Shown here piece after piece: positions 10,824 through 24,254 of a stretch of DNA of 64,000 nucleotides; position 1 is the stretch's first letter, and each line of letters opens with the position of its first letter. Under the pieces are notes generated by a model. It was given only the letters and a program-made list of their open reading frames with translations. It did not search any database and was not told the origin of the DNA. Origin of the DNA: Scleropages formosus (taxonomy: Eukaryota > Chordata > Actinopteri > Osteoglossiformes > Osteoglossidae); the NCBI RefSeq assembly GCF_900964775.1, contig NC_041818.1, forward strand, positions 15,027,332 to 15,091,331. Direction: 5' to 3'. The position numbers and the translations under genes were made by a program.

Positions 10824-13800
10824 TCAGTGTGAAACTTCACATCTGACAGCGGAGTACACTATGTCCCTCTCCAGTACCGTCCTCTTTGACCGAGCTTTGG
10901 GTCCCGTGCCAGCGAAGCTTAGGGAGACATAGTTGGGAGAGTCAGCCTCACTCATCTGAAAAGAAAAGTTGCAGAAATGTGAGAAGAGAAACATCATGCT
11001 GGTTTTCATGTCATAGCTAAAATCACTGACGCTACCAGAGCTGTCTTGTGGAGTATGTAGTATTTGGGCTTTTTAGACAGAAAAGTAATGCTATTGTTAC
11101 TGTAATTAAGGTTTTCTCCTTAAAACTCAAAGTTAATCAATAAAACAAGTAAAAAACATTTTACAAAATACCTGTTCGCCAGACACATTTGTTCTGTGTT
11201 CAGCGTCTTGGGAAGCAGCCACACCAAATCCTTTTTTGTGAGAAAAGCAAAAAATAGTTTCTTCTTGATTTTTATTGAACACAGCATGTACTTTTTCCGT
11301 ATAACTTCCTGAACTCACATAAAACCCTCTGCAACAAATAACAATTACATATATTCCATACTAAAAAAATGAAATGTAAAATTAAGCACCCATAAGCATT
11401 TTCAAAAAATACTAGTGGACAAGTACAAGTAACAACTGTAGTGGTAACACTGTCTCACATACCTCTGCAGTATTGGCAGTGTGTTCTCTTATTAATAAGG
11501 CGGATCAGGATGACGATCAGGATCACACATAATGCCGATGTGGCCCCCAGGCAATAAACAGTGCGAAGGAGGAGCACATTTTCTCCTGAAGAAGTACGGA
11601 CAACTGTCAGTTGAAATTATTCAATGTTTGTGTTTGTCAGATGAAGCTTATTGTATTTCATTTTTCATGCACGCTGATCAAAATGAAAACTACACACTTA
11701 ATGTAACAAAAAAAATGCCTACAGAAGAAAATCTCAGTGTGATTTTCTTCTTGAACATTTCTTGTGATTATCAGACAGCTCCTTTAGACACGATATTCAA
11801 AGTGGACTTTGACTAATGAAATTATTAGCAAATTTTAACATATGCATGCGAGGCAGTCAGATTTTTACATACATTGCATATTCGTGGAATTCATTTATTT
11901 TGACAATGACACAATCACAGTAAGGCATAAATGTTGCTAGTGGATTTTTCATTTATGCATGCATGCTTTGACAGTCAATACTCTGGTTTTTGAGCAGTCA
12001 TTGTGTATACACTGTCTCTATGTTCAGTTGTTTTCATTTCTAACTGAAATTGTGAATTGTTTAAATGTATCTGAAGAAAATTGTATTATTTTTCTGTTTT
12101 CCAGTGTCTCTTTCATAATTTTGCACCATGATTGATGTTCAAATAAAAATAATTAATTTAAAAAATAAATTTAAAAAATTGTACCACCCAGTGTTTAATT
12201 TAAAATTTCGTTACTTTTTCTTACACAGGGAGGTGATTATAGTGCTACATAAGAGGAATCTCCAAGACAGGGACTAAATGACCAGTATGGTTTTCTTCTG
12301 CAACAAAATTCGTAAGCTTTCAGAAAACTCTACTGGTGAAGACTGCAAATGCACAAGACTACAGTGCTATGACTGCCGAAGAAGAAAGAGCAGCATTAAT
12401 GAAAAACCTGAAGATGAAGACAAAACGTGAACAAGACTCAAACTTATTGATTTCTGTTTCAACAATATAAGTAGATGTCATCTGAGGGCAGAATCCACAT
12501 GATTCCTATGACTGTCATGTTTATGTCAAGAGAAATGAACAGTGCATTAAGGTGCCAGTACAATATGTGCAAAGGCGTTCATCTTCATTCTCTGGATCAC
12601 CAATCGAAAACTGATTACAGTCAAGACAGTCTTGACTACTACATGTTCAAAGCACAAGATTTTGTTTAATTTTTGTCAGCATTTCTTCTTTCTCAGTTTG
12701 ATTAGATTAAGACTTGGCAAACTTAGCAATGTAAAAAATACAGATACATAATTTCTTATGTGGACAGTACATTTTCATGCTGACATACCAATATTGATCA
12801 TAAATTCTAGTTTTGCATAAATTAACCATCCATTAACCATTTTCTGTTTTATACAGGAACCTATGTACTGTTATTTTTCCAATAAAATTGAAAATTGAAT
12901 GCAAATAACAAAGGACAGATTTTGAAGAAGTCAATTTTTAATTCACTCATAGAAAAAAGGGAAAACAATTGTAGTCCAGATTGCATAACAAGTTTTAAAA
13001 TCATATGACAATTATTGGCTAAAATGCACCAAAATCTAGTATCTTACTGCCAAATATCATCTGTTTGTGTTGTCCACTTTGCATGTATGGCAATTAAATA
13101 GAATGTATAATGAAATATTGTTTCAAAATTTTTAACGTTTTCTCCCCTTTGACATTTTATGACCTTAATCATTCTTCCAATGGACTCTTCATATCATATT
13201 ACTGTGGAATTCAAACATTTAAAGTTTATGAATAATATGATTTCATTAGCCTGGCTGCATTTTTCAAATGCACTAGATTTCCTTTAATAAATGATGTTTA
13301 AAACATTGCATCTAGTACTTGATTACCATTTCCTTACCTGGAAACTTCACCACCGTCCCATTTCCAAACAGTATGTCCCCACATGTGACCACAGCACAGT
13401 AGTAAATCCCAGCATCAGAGCGGCTGAGGTTCCTCTTGGGGAGGCTGTAGACACAGCCGTGTGTAGGAGACCCAGCCTCAGGGCTCCTCTCACACTCATC
13501 ACTCCTGTTTCCATGGGTGTAAATGAGTCCCGGAAGGGATTCTCCCGAGCCGTGTCTGAACCAGTAAACACTGTGTTCTCCTGCACAGGTCTCACGGTCT
13601 ACTGTACACTGCAGAGTCACCGAGTCTTCTGGACGCACTGGGTCTGACACCACCTGCTGCACCACAGTCCTGCTTTTCGGTGTTATGCCTAATGGAAGCT
13701 ACTATAGTCAGAATACATATGCAAATATGTACAAAAAAATAGACACTTATTATCTAAAAATAACAATGTTTATATATTCAATATCAGCTAAATATATATT

Positions 13801-14522
13801 ATTTTGAATAGTTCCAAAGTTTCGCTTCCAGGTCATTATCATGGATTACAAAGTAATGTTCACAGGAACTTTACACCTTACTGTGAATGACCAGATCAAG
13901 TGATTGTAATGACAGTACCTGTTATCAGAAGTGTTCCATCTCCATAATCCATTATGTTAACATTTATTGTTCCGCAGTAGTACGTTCCTGAATCGGACAC
14001 TTGTGTGTTTGATATAATCAGATGGTTTATCCCCATCTTGACATCTGCTGAGAAGCGTGGGTTTCTTTGAAACTCATTAAAAAATGTAGCATTATTATCG
14101 TATTTAAAAAATGTAGATACAAGCCGAAGCTTTTGTCCCACAGACTGCTTATACCACAATATGTAATTTACACTCCTGGGGTAGAAACACTCCAGAGTCA
14201 CAGTGTCTCCAACCTGGGCAACCTTTAGCGGCCTTGGCTGCACAATGTCTCCAGTCTGCATCTTGCCTGGGGTGTATTACACAGAAACAACAAAGTACTA
14301 TGCATTAATCTAAATTGTAAATCGGTGTAGCAACACTGGACAATTTTTCTGTTGTAAAACTTATTTCACAACTATACAAATAAAAGACACCCATTCCAAA
14401 ACAATTGTTATGTCTTCTATTCAAACATATCACTGGCATAACTCAGTAATTAGAATAAATTGGTGTTTACTGCCGTACTTACAGACTTTAATGAAAAGGA
14501 CAAAAGCCAAACAGAGTCTCAT
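10824..14522 (-). CDS. nitr: NITR gene C, two-Ig inhibitory receptor (350 aa, six exons)
   Basis: Exons: 14483-14522 (leader MRLCLAFVLFIKV), 13919-14266 (V), 13338-13688 (I), 11463-11585 (membrane), 11172-11230 (linker), 10824-10955 (tail). Phases 1,1,1,1,0. V residues 15-129 show VTLEC, WYKQ, DSGTYYC and a J-like strand with tyrosine for phenylalanine (DYGDGTLLI). The I domain ends FGNGTVVKFPG rather than the FGNGTKLDI type. The membrane exon reads CLGATSALCVILIVILIRL, framed by arginines, typical of the family. Tail: PNYVSL (Y316, proline at -2, so only ITIM-like) and IVYSAV (Y341, ITIM). It is the close paralogue of gene F, 46 kb away. The intron between the I and membrane exons is 1.75 kb. 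Role inferred: inhibitory surface receptor on lymphoid or NK-like cells. Confidence 0.9.
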
Positions 14523-15499
14523 TATCTTCTTGTGCCCTCTCACCACATGGCTGTCTTGTGTTATCTTGGAGAGTTTCACTAGAATATGAGCGGAGAACAT
14601 CAAACTGTGAAAGAAAAAATGTAGGCACTCTTCACACTGACCTCATTGGCTGAGTAAACAGGAAGCGAACGATTGTTTCAGACTTTCAGCTATATTGTAT
14701 ATTCTGCAGAACCATATATAGATTTGCCATTTAAAAAAAGTGAAATAAAAAAATGGCCACAAGTTTTGGCTAATACTAAAAGTTTTAAAAATGTTAATTT
14801 ATATAAAATATTATGTATCTCTAGAACACATGAATAGCTCATTTACAGTAAATTACAGTATATTTTGAGACTTTAAACCACAGCTGCACCCAGATACAAG
14901 TAAAGCAGATAGAGTTAGAATGATCATACTTACCATTCATAGAGAATATTAAAATTTGCAGAGAACCCAGGCAGCCATAGGTATGATGATTCTTACAGCC
15001 TCCTAGTTGCCAACAACTGGCATCTCATTGAAACACATTTGCGTGTGTTCAGGTTTAATGAATACATTTTTGATTATTTTTAACAGTTTTTTTCTGAAAT
15101 ATACGATAACATTAAATGATTCATAGGAACTGTTTTCAACAGCTGAACATCAGCAAGTGTTTCATTTTAGCATTTGGCAAAAACTTTTTACAATTATTTT
15201 GAGTCGGTTCAAAAATACAAGCAGTACACCTTAGCAGAAAATGTTTTATTATACTGCGGATCTGTGATACGGGCTACATAACTCTAAAAAAACAATATTC
15301 AAGTGATTCTCTAGCATTAAACCTTTCCTGTACATTGTACAACATGTTGATTCCACTTCAATCATGGCTTCATTAGCAATGTCTCTTGAAAAAAAAAAAA
15401 ACGTAGAGCCTGACAAATTCATGCTGGTTTTTCTGTTGTTTGTAAACTTGCCTCTGCTTTACTGTGTTTGTGTTTCATTCTTACCGTTGGCTGCAAAAA

Positions 15500-15960
15500 C
15501 ATTTACATTTACATTTATTTATTTAGCAGACGCTTTTCTCCGAAGCGACATACATCTCATAGAAAAAACAGTGTGTGCATTACATTAGCAGAAAAAGACA
15601 TAGTTGCAGATGTGTTTCTCATGTGCAGTTAGTTTGTTCCTTACAGCCATATGAACCAATGTTCATCACACGAGTAGCTGCATAAAAGTTTATCCGAATA
15701 TCGACATTTCCTAATCACATTCTTAATATATATTTTTTTAAACATTTACATCACACAAGTAGCTGCGTGATGGTTTCTCTATTGTTTAACAGTTATGATC
15801 TCGAAGTTATAGTGCATAACCATTTACACATTACATGAACTTAAGAGATCATGGAAGCGGTGAGTCTGGAAGAGATGAGTTTTAAGACCTTTTTTAAATG
15901 TGGACAGAGATTCAGCAGTTCTAAGTGAGAGGGGGAAGTTGTTCCACCACATCGGACGTT
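15500..15960. repeat. Unclassified fish interspersed repeat
   Basis: Begins with repeated ACATTT units and TTTAGCAGACGCTTTTCTCC and runs inward to a stretch reading GATTCAGCAGTTCTAAGTG and GGGGGAAGTTGTTCCACCAC, a wording common to a long dispersed repeat of fish genomes. No intact frame. Boundaries are approximate. Confidence 0.6.
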
Positions 15961-16479
15961 ACAAAAGCTGAAAGTCATAAGAACCTTGTGCCTGAGTGCT
16001 CTGTGAAGCAGACATATCCTGGTTTGTCCAAATCATACCAGTGAGGTAACGTGATACACTACTGTGATGTGAAATCACGTTCATTTGTGTCTTAACAAAT
16101 AGAGTTGACCGGAAACATTTTGCAATAGGTATAGTGAGAGATAAAAATGTTTTTAAAGTGGGAAAGCTTTTTAACATCCATGTGTCTTACATTTGGTCAA
16201 TGGAAAATGTCATGAGTGTTTTGAAATATGGATTTGTGCCATTCAGTATAGCTTAGGCAGTAGGTTGTGCAGTGGTTAACGTGAAAAAGTTTTCAAGACC
16301 CAGCCCTGCAACTGCTTTAATTCCTGCAAAAAAGGTTTATACCTTAAAGTCCTCCAGTGAAGTACTAGGGGTATAAATATGTTAAATGCTGTAAGCTACT
16401 AAAAATCAAAGCATCATCTTTCAAGAAACATTGGCATCAAGTAATGCCAGAGCAGTCTTTACTTCCTGATGAGGTTCTG

Positions 16480-16740
16480 GTCTTTGCAGGTCACTCTAGC
16501 AGGTCATTCTACTGGTCTGGTGAAGTGGGTGCAGGTTTCTCTTCAGTTGCATGTTGGGACACCTGCTTGCTACAGGTGATGTCAGCAAATTGAATAAAAT
16601 AATCAGAAGAATTGGGTTGGAACCAGGGAGTTTCACTGGACTCTCTGAAGGAAACAGTACAGAAAAGGACCCTGAAGAAACTCTCATCCATCATGGACAA
16701 AGACCCACCCTTTCCATGCCACCCAGTCTGTAATAAACCC
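16480..16740 (+). mobile_element. LINE ORF2 C-terminal fragment, decayed
   Basis: Mixed frames give KLNKIIRRIG, a start typical of the region after the reverse transcriptase in fish LINEs, then residues like a GLSEGNSTEKDPEETLIHH track. The frame is broken and both ends are lost. Clade not assigned. Confidence 0.5.
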
Positions 16741-16844
16741 TCACACTATTGAAGTGGGACTGACCTCTTATTGTCTAAGTGGTACTCAGCTGTGAGTATT
16801 ACTTCTTATTTATTTGCAGTATTTTATAGCCCTCAAAATGTAAT

Positions 16845-17053
16845 ATGGGGTGTGGTGGCATAGTGGGTTTGGCCAGGTCCTGCTCTCTGGTGGGTCTGGG
16901 GTTTGAGCCCTGCTTGGGGTGTCTTGTGATGGACTGATGTCCCATCCTGGCTGTGTCCCCTCCCCCTCCAGCCCTATGCCCTGTGTTGCCAGGTTAGGCT
17001 CTGGCTCGCCACGACCCCACTTGGGACAAGCGGTTTCAGACTGTGTGTGTGTG
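16845..17053 (+). mobile_element. tRNA-derived SINE (family 1)
   Basis: Plus-strand copy with head, body and a short TG tail. Imperfect flanking repeat AAATGTAAT / AAATGTGAT (16836-16844 and 17054-17062). Confidence 0.87.
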
Positions 17054-17132
17054 AAATGTGATGTTAATTCATTACAGTGTCTTATGTAATCTGTCTACTT
17101 TTATGTGTGCTGCTGTACCCTTGTACAATTTC

Positions 17133-17183
<51 letters not shown>
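17133..17183. repeat. (ATCT)n microsatellite
   Basis: About twelve tandem ATCT units just after the family 1 SINE. Confidence 0.95.
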
Positions 17184-17965
17184 AGTCAGTGAATTACAGT
17201 GAATTAATTATGCCGATGTGGTTTTGGAATCACATTGCATTGTTTTTAAAGGTCAGTTAAATTAATGTTATATGCAGGGTGAAATGTGTAACTTAGCTTT
17301 TTACATGCTATTCCCCTCTCAGTGTATAGGCCTGAATAATATTTGTCTAAGTTGGGATACAGGTGGTGTCTTTGAGAATAGGCAGTGGTGAACATGGTAG
17401 AAGTTTTCTGAAAAGACTGAAAGGTATTGATATGAAAGAAAGTAAAACAATGTCTTTAGTCATTTGCCTTTAATTATGATAAATCTTTGGCACACTGGGG
17501 ATCAGTGTAATAGCTTAGCCAGCATGATAGAGGCTGGTCTCTCCATAAGGTAGAACTGTGGGTTGAAGAAGCCACAGTACTCCTTTGGGTGTTGTATAGA
17601 GACTTGAAGGCAGATCTCTGGCATCATGGTCTTGGTATTTACACAGCCACTATTATGGGTTAGCACTGTGCATTAGATTAGTCTCTCCACTTTGCATATA
17701 CTGTTAATGACAATAATGTGTGTAAAATCAAATGTATGATTAAAGTTCGTTATTTTAGTGAAACGTTTTTTACTAAGATTTAGATTTAAAATGCTAATAT
17801 TTACATCCTAGTTTTTTAAGGCTGCTTAAATGCTGGAGAAACAAAATTATAGAAACCTGTTGGAATGATAAAGTAAAGCATTTTTTTTAGCATTTACATT
17901 GATAAGATGTTACGATACATCAAACATTTGCCAGCTTTTCCAGTTCATTTTTCCACGATGTCCTC

Positions 17966-19732
17966 TCACTCCCAGTCTGGGCCCTTAAGGTCAGAATACA
18001 CAGTGTCTTTTGTTGTCTCCCTCTTCTTTCTCTTGGCTTTTGAGTTCTTTAGATTCAGGGCAACATAATTCACGACATCCACATCCTGGCACTGTGAGCA
18101 TGTACAGTAAAAATATTTCGTTACAGCACATTTTGATACAGGTATTGATATTTCAATAATAGCCCTGTGTCATAAATCCATACTCTTAAAAGAGCACCTA
18201 TTAATCTTCTTCAATGGCTTTGACCTTTATTTGCATACCTGTTTGCTTGACTGTTCTCTCATCAGGATTTCACACTGGCTTTCCTGAACTGATTTACCTG
18301 TGAAAAATATATGGATTAAAAGAGCATTTACCGAGCTCCTGGGAGTTTCACATGGCTAAAACTCACTCTCAGTATCTACAATGAGCCACACAGGTTAGGC
18401 AAGTGTGAGTCCTCTTAGCCAAGACAGTATGAACACTTGCAGTTTCCATCCTTTGGTTGTTTAAACAGGTGAATATAAATTGGTGGCTGCCAGTGCCAGA
18501 GGCAGCGCCGCTCCTCCTTTAGACAAAATGCTCGCATTCTGTATACAGTATTATCAGGTAACTATTCTGCCACTGTCCATCTATTATAAAGGACATATTT
18601 GTGTTGAATATTTAATATGCTTTCTTCCGTTTCAATTTAAAAGGTCCATTGCCTTAAATTTTCAAAATGTATAAGTGTGATATGTCTAGAAGAAAAAAGA
18701 GTATGCTCTACTGTGTTATGTGCACACAATGTTATGCATGATAATTTCACTAATCAACTTAAATCAACATACTGCTTTGTTTGCCAAGAAATTTAACTAA
18801 ACTACAAAATTTAGTTTTAACTCTAATCCACAGTGACAGCTCAGATTATACATGTCACAATATATTATTTACAAAAGTGTAAAACGTTACCAGAACAATT
18901 TTACTTTGCTAATTTGGTCACCTGTGGTTATTTCTGGATTTTTTTTAACAAGACCCATTTAAAGATTATGTTTCAACAAATGTCAAGTATGAAATGCAAG
19001 ATGGTAGACCAGGAAAAGTAATTATTAAAACACCCCATGCAAATTTTAACTATATGCATTACTGTGGTTATAATAATTAAATGGTTTTGTTTTACATTTA
19101 TAAAGCTATAAATGCAGATGCATTACAAAGTGATGTCTGTTAACATGTAAGGTACAGAGAATATTATGAGATGCTCAACAGGACTTCCAGGAAGACGAAA
19201 TTAGGTGCAAAAATTCATGGGTTGATCTTCAGATATTTCCTTACATTGGTTTTAGTGCACCTAAGAACAAACCTGCGGACAATACAGGGTGTGCACTTCT
19301 TTTCTTACTCTACAGAGTCACTTACCTGCATGTTGACCACAGATGTTATTATTTCTTGTGCAGACAAAGACAGCATTTGCAAATATGCTAACAGCTAATG
19401 TTATCACCAAGCTAAGAACAACTGAAGGAGGCAAATTCCAGTGGCCTAAAACAAAGAAAACATAGTTTGAAACAGTAAATATCAATCCAATTAATTATTG
19501 ACAAATAATTAAATTAAAATAGTTAAAAGAAAAAAATTGGTAATAAATGATATTATTCTCTAATGGAGTTATAGTTTGGAGGTTTGGTGGCGCAATGGGT
19601 TGGACCGGGTCCTGCTCTCTGGTGGGTCTGGGGTTTGAGTCCTGCTTGGGGTGCCTTGTGACGGCCTTACGCCCTGTGTTGCCGGGTTCGGCTCTGGCTC
19701 CCCGTGACCCCGACTGGGACAAGCGGTTCAAA

Positions 19733-19776
<44 letters not shown>

Positions 19777-21384
19777 TTATAGTATAGAATATGCATTGTA
19801 TAAATCATTTTCAGTTAGACATCCATTCCGAAAAACCAAGTTTTTATACTGTAATTGTACTTAAAAACTTTACCTGATGGCAAGTTTTTGTAATTTTTTT
19901 ATTTGCAAAATCTAACCCACTCCAGCGCATTTTCATATTATATTTCAGGCATATCTCAGTTTTGTTTCAAATGCTTGGCTGCTCCTGGCACTCTTGATAT
20001 ATTTAATGTGATAGGATTCAAACTTATGGGAACAGTGCACATTCAGTACATTCGAAGAGTCTAATTTGTCCCCTTTCATAGACCTACTAAACTGCAGATA
20101 GAAAAACACAAATACCGTTTTTCAGAAAGCTACAGAAAATATGTCCAGTAGAAAATTTAAGATTTGACCATCATTGCAATTCTAAAAATTTTTAGAACAT
20201 TTTCTAACAATTTTTTTCCCCTCAGTAAATTCCCTACCTGTGTCTATGTTCAGCTTTGTCCCATTTCCGAACAGTATATTCCCACACGTGGCCACAGCAC
20301 AGTAGTAAATCCCAGCATCGGAGCGGCTGAGGTTCCTCTTGGGGAGGCTGTAGACACAGCTGTGTGTAGGAGACCCAGCCTCAGGGCTCTTCTCACACTC
20401 ATCGCTCCTCTTTCCATGGGTGTAAATGAGTCCCGGAAGGGATTCTCCTGAGCCGTGTCTGAACCAGTAAACACTGTGTTCTCCTGCACAGGTCTCACTG
20501 TCTACTGTACACTGCAGAGTCACCGAGTCGCCTGGACGCACTGGGTCTGACACAGGCTGCTGCACCACAGTCCGTCTGTTATAATCTGTCAAAATACATT
20601 TTATCCTTGGTAGTTTCACCCACACTATCAGACAAGGAAGATACATGGTGTAAAAATACATGGATCTTCTTTCATCAGATATTTTCACACTATGGTATTC
20701 GTGACTGTTTTGACTGAGAGTCCCTCGTAACAGAAAATATCATGAAGACAAGGTTCGAAATAACATAATCGTTAAAAAACATGTTGATAGTTAAGCAAGA
20801 ATCATAAATATCTTATAAAAAGGGAGTTCAAAACCTACCTGTGAGTATGAGGACGGTTCCATCTCCAAAGCTGATCTCATTGAATGACATTGTAGCACAG
20901 TAATACACTGCTGAATCAGACGGCTCAATGTTCGCAATAGTTAGATTAAAACTTGCTGCTCTCCACTGGAAGGAGAAACGCGTCATGTTTTTGAACTCTC
21001 CCTGTACTTTGAGAGTTTGTGAATAGGAAAATGCTTTCGCCATGATCCGAGGTTTCTGGACAGCCTGCTGCTTGAACCAGGCAGTGTAGGTTACTTCATC
21101 CTTTCTTGAGAAGCATGTAAGAGTCACACTGTGTCCCAGCTCTGCTGTTATTAGTTCAGGCTGCAAAATATCATTAGCAACTGTGGTACCTGGAAGAAAG
21201 GAAAAAGAAAAATTTCCAATGACAAAACAAAAATTGATGTTATTTACAGTTTTACATTCATTGCTCACTACTGTAACTAGTGTAAAAGTCAGTAGCACTG
21301 CTGTAGACTTGTAAAGTTAAAACAGAAATTGTATTTGGATTGAAGCATTTTACAAGAAAATATAAGAAGAAAAGAGAGCCTCAT
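17966..21384 (-). CDS. nitr: NITR gene D, two-Ig inhibitory receptor (344 aa, six exons)
   Basis: Exons: 21354-21384 (leader MRLSFLLIFS), 20839-21189 (V), 20238-20585 (I), 19326-19445 (membrane), 18239-18297 (linker), 17966-18091 (tail). Phases 1,1,1,1,0. V residues 12-127 have VTLTC, AWFKQ, DSAVYYC and a clear J-like strand FGDGTVLIL; this V is the nearest relative of the V in gene G. The I domain carries GKRSDEC where most copies have GNRSDEC, so the glycosylation site is lost, as in E. Tail has a textbook ITIM VNYVAL (Y312) and TVYSDL (Y335), which resembles a switch motif but ends in leucine. A (TG)n SINE sits in the I-to-membrane intron at 19576-19774. Leader is short but the splice and phase fit. 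Confidence 0.89.
19576..19774 (+). mobile_element. tRNA-derived SINE (family 1) inside gene D intron
   Basis: Antisense to gene D, in the I-to-membrane intron. It has lost a block of about 50 bases from the middle of the body but keeps the head and a long TG tail. Flanked by AGTTATAGT at 19567-19575 and 19775-19783. Confidence 0.9.
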
Positions 21385-21792
21385 CGTCTCTGTACGTCCA
21401 CTCCTCTTGAAGGAACCTCTGTGTAAAGGACTGAGAAACTGGAGCGAAGTGAAGGCATAAGAAACAGAACGGTACTCACAGCGCATCTGATTGGCTACAG
21501 GAATTCATGACATTTATTTGACAAAGGCATTTATTTGACCTATGTGTATCGCAACGGTATTGTGATACTCACAGAACTTCTAAAATCAACATTTTATATC
21601 ACTACCAGAAATATTTGTACTCATGCATTTGGCAGCCTTAATGCACTTGAATATGGATTTTATTGACTAAAACGTTTATATTAGGGTGTTGAAGAAGTCG
21701 AATTGTGATTTAGTTTTTAAATGCTGTTTTAAAAGCTTTTCGTACTACATAGGCAGTTCAAGAGATTAGAACTTTCTCTCTGAATGGTTCTT

Positions 21793-21999
21793 ACACACAC
21801 ACATTATCTGAAACCGCTTGTCCCATGCAGGGTCGCAGGGAGCCAGAGCCTAACCCGGCAACACAGGGCGCAGGGCTGGAGGCGGAGGGGACACACCCAG
21901 GGTGGGACGCCAGTCCGTCGCAAGGCACCCCAAGTGGGACTCGAACCCTAGACCCACTGGAGAGCAAGACCCGGTCAAACCCACTGCGCCCCCCCCCCA
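21793..21999 (-). mobile_element. tRNA-derived SINE (family 1)
   Basis: Minus-strand copy with a short CA tail and intact body; ends in a run of C at its head. No convincing target-site duplication. Confidence 0.87.
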
Positions 22000-23685
22000 G
22001 ATTCTTCACTTACTAGCCAAAATACACCATTTATAATGATTTTTTTGCAAGTATCCCCCATATAGATTTAAATTGATGGCTTTATGAACAGTGACCCTGT
22101 GAACTTATTAAGTTATTAGTAAAGAATTTGGACTATGTCTCTGACATATTTGGGTCACTGTGTATGTCGCTCTCTACAAGCAGAAACTGTCCTCCGTCTA
22201 AGAAAGACAGCTTAAATGACTTGTAATTCCTGCCAAGCAGTGTTTCACAAGCTCAAATACAGGAACATAATGACAAACCAAGTCACACTGAGTCAAGACT
22301 TGATGATGTGGCTCATTGAATTGTCTTTATTTCCATTTAATAAGGATAAAACAACACGTTTAGTAAGCAGCTTGAGGGTTCATTATGTTGCATGTATTAA
22401 CATTTACATTTATTTATTCAGCAGACACTTTCCCAAAGTGATGTACACCTCATCGTAAACAGAAATGGATTCAAAAACAAAGATCTTCAGACACAAACAC
22501 ACAATTGTGAAAGTGCAGCTTGTTTTTTTATCAGTGCCATTTCGCTGGTACACATCACTCACTCAGCTGCCGACAGATAAAAGAATCAGGATATACACAG
22601 ATAATCATGGAAAATGATACAGGACACCAAGCCGGTGGGTTTGTCAGCCTTTTCTTAAATGTTGGAGGGATTTCGCACTTTCCAGGGAGAGTGGAACTGT
22701 GTTTGTCCACATTTTGGATGATTTGTGAGTGGGACCACTAAGCATCCAGAGGTGGAGGAGCATGGTACTGTTTTACAGTATTTATTATTTATTTACTATA
22801 TTACACTGTTTTGCAGTGTTTTAATTATATGCATTGCGGTAGATTTTCAGAAATAATAAAACACCACAGAGTGATTAACCAGAGCAAAACTAAGATGTGT
22901 GCACTGCAAACCCCTCAATCCTCAGCACCAACCAAATCTGAATAATTAAACACTTGGCAACCTGTTCTTCTGCATAATATGAAACCAATTACACTGTTGA
23001 TTACTTCTTTTTTTAAATTGTGAAATTATTAAAAATAATGCATGTATAAATAACATTAACTATGAATTTGTTGTATTTACAGAGAAAACATTTTCAGACA
23101 TATGAAACTGCTAGCATCTAATATTCCTAAATGTTTAGTTATTATGAATTCTTCCATCCAGAAGAGGGCAGTGTGACCCTTTTGGACAACAGATGAGGTT
23201 GTCCGTGGTCCAGTAACAGTGTCTTCATTTTGCTGTTGGCCACTTCCTGAACTTGCTTCAGCAGAGGCAGCCTGTGCTCAGTCTTGAAAAAGCCTCATAA
23301 CAATCACTGCATGGCATTATGGGTGTTTTTTTAACCTTTGGTACCGATTTTGGTTTTATTCTTCAGTCTGCTCTGTTATTACTGCTTGCATTGGTTGATT
23401 AGATTTGCTTTTTTGTTGAGGACGCTCTATGATCAACCCTGTCACCCAACCACATCCTTACATTTTTCTCCTCTGCCTGCTGCTCTTTGTACTGTAATTT
23501 CTTAGATTATCTCCAGCCACTTGCAGCGTTAGTCCAGGGCCCAGATGACAGTGCACCTCTGCTGCTGAAGGCAGGACCCCAGCCTCTTAGGGGCTGGAGA
23601 GTATCTTCTGGACATCCCTACCATAATGCTAGTTAATGATTATTTGTTTCACTCCCAAAATTCTGTATAGTGTTCATTCCTTTCA

Positions 23686-23888
23686 CACACACACACACAC
23701 ACACATTTTCAGAACCGCTTGTCCCATATGGGGTCGCGGGGAACCAGAGCCAACCCGGTAACACAGGGCATAAGGGACATACCCAGGACAGGACGTCAGT
23801 CCGTCGCAAGGCACCCCAAGTGGGACTCGAACCCCAGACCCACCGGAGAGCAGGACTGTGGTCCAACCCACTGCGCCACCACACCCCC
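23686..23888 (-). mobile_element. tRNA-derived SINE (family 1)
   Basis: Minus-strand copy flanked by TCATTCCTTTCA at 23674-23685 and 23889-23900. Confidence 0.92.
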
Positions 23889-23937
23889 TCATTCCTTTCA
23901 GTGCTGAAATAATTAAATAATTAACTCACTAATGTCT

Positions 23938-24254
23938 TTAACTCTGCATTACAGTACCCTTGCAAGAGGATGTGGGTTCGATCCCCGCTCAGTCTGTGTG
24001 GAGTTTGCATGTTCTTCCCATGTCTGCGCTGGTTTCCTCCAGGTGCTCTGGTTTCCTCCCACAGTCCAAAGACATGCTGTTCAGGTTCACCCATAGTGTG
24101 TGAGTGACAGAGAGAGTGTGTGTGTTCCACTGATGTGTGGATGAGTGACCCAGTGTAAGTAGTGTGTTTAGCAGTGTAAGTCACCTTGGTGCTACATAGA
24201 GTTCATTGGAAGTCGCTTTGGAGAAAAGCATCTGGTAAAGGAATAAATGTAAAT
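23938..24254 (+). mobile_element. Core-type SINE (family 2)
   Basis: tRNA-like B box (GGTTCGATCC), a central block with GTTTCCTCCCACAGTCCAAA that is widespread in vertebrate SINEs, and a 3' tail with GTCGCTTTGGAGAAAAGCAT. The head is shorter than in the copy at 61222. A V-SINE-like family is likely, but I cannot fix the name. Confidence 0.8.

Larger units (their letters stand above)
14523..17965. other. Intergenic C-D, repeat bearing
   Basis: Holds an unclassified fish repeat (15500-15960), a LINE fragment (16480-16740), a family 1 SINE (16845-17053) and an ATCT microsatellite (17133-17183). The stretches 14523-15490 and 17190-17965 are AT rich with nothing recognisable. Confidence 0.65.

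Noticed and set aside
11324-11333. A 10-base mini exon in gene C between membrane and linker exons
   Set aside because: It has AG and GT borders but would break the phase that joins the membrane and linker exons, and gene F does not use one.
13291-13647. Long antisense frames over each I exon (residues like CRRPSLRALLTLI)
   Set aside because: They mirror the coding I exon on the other strand and recur only because that exon is conserved; no start, splice or family support.
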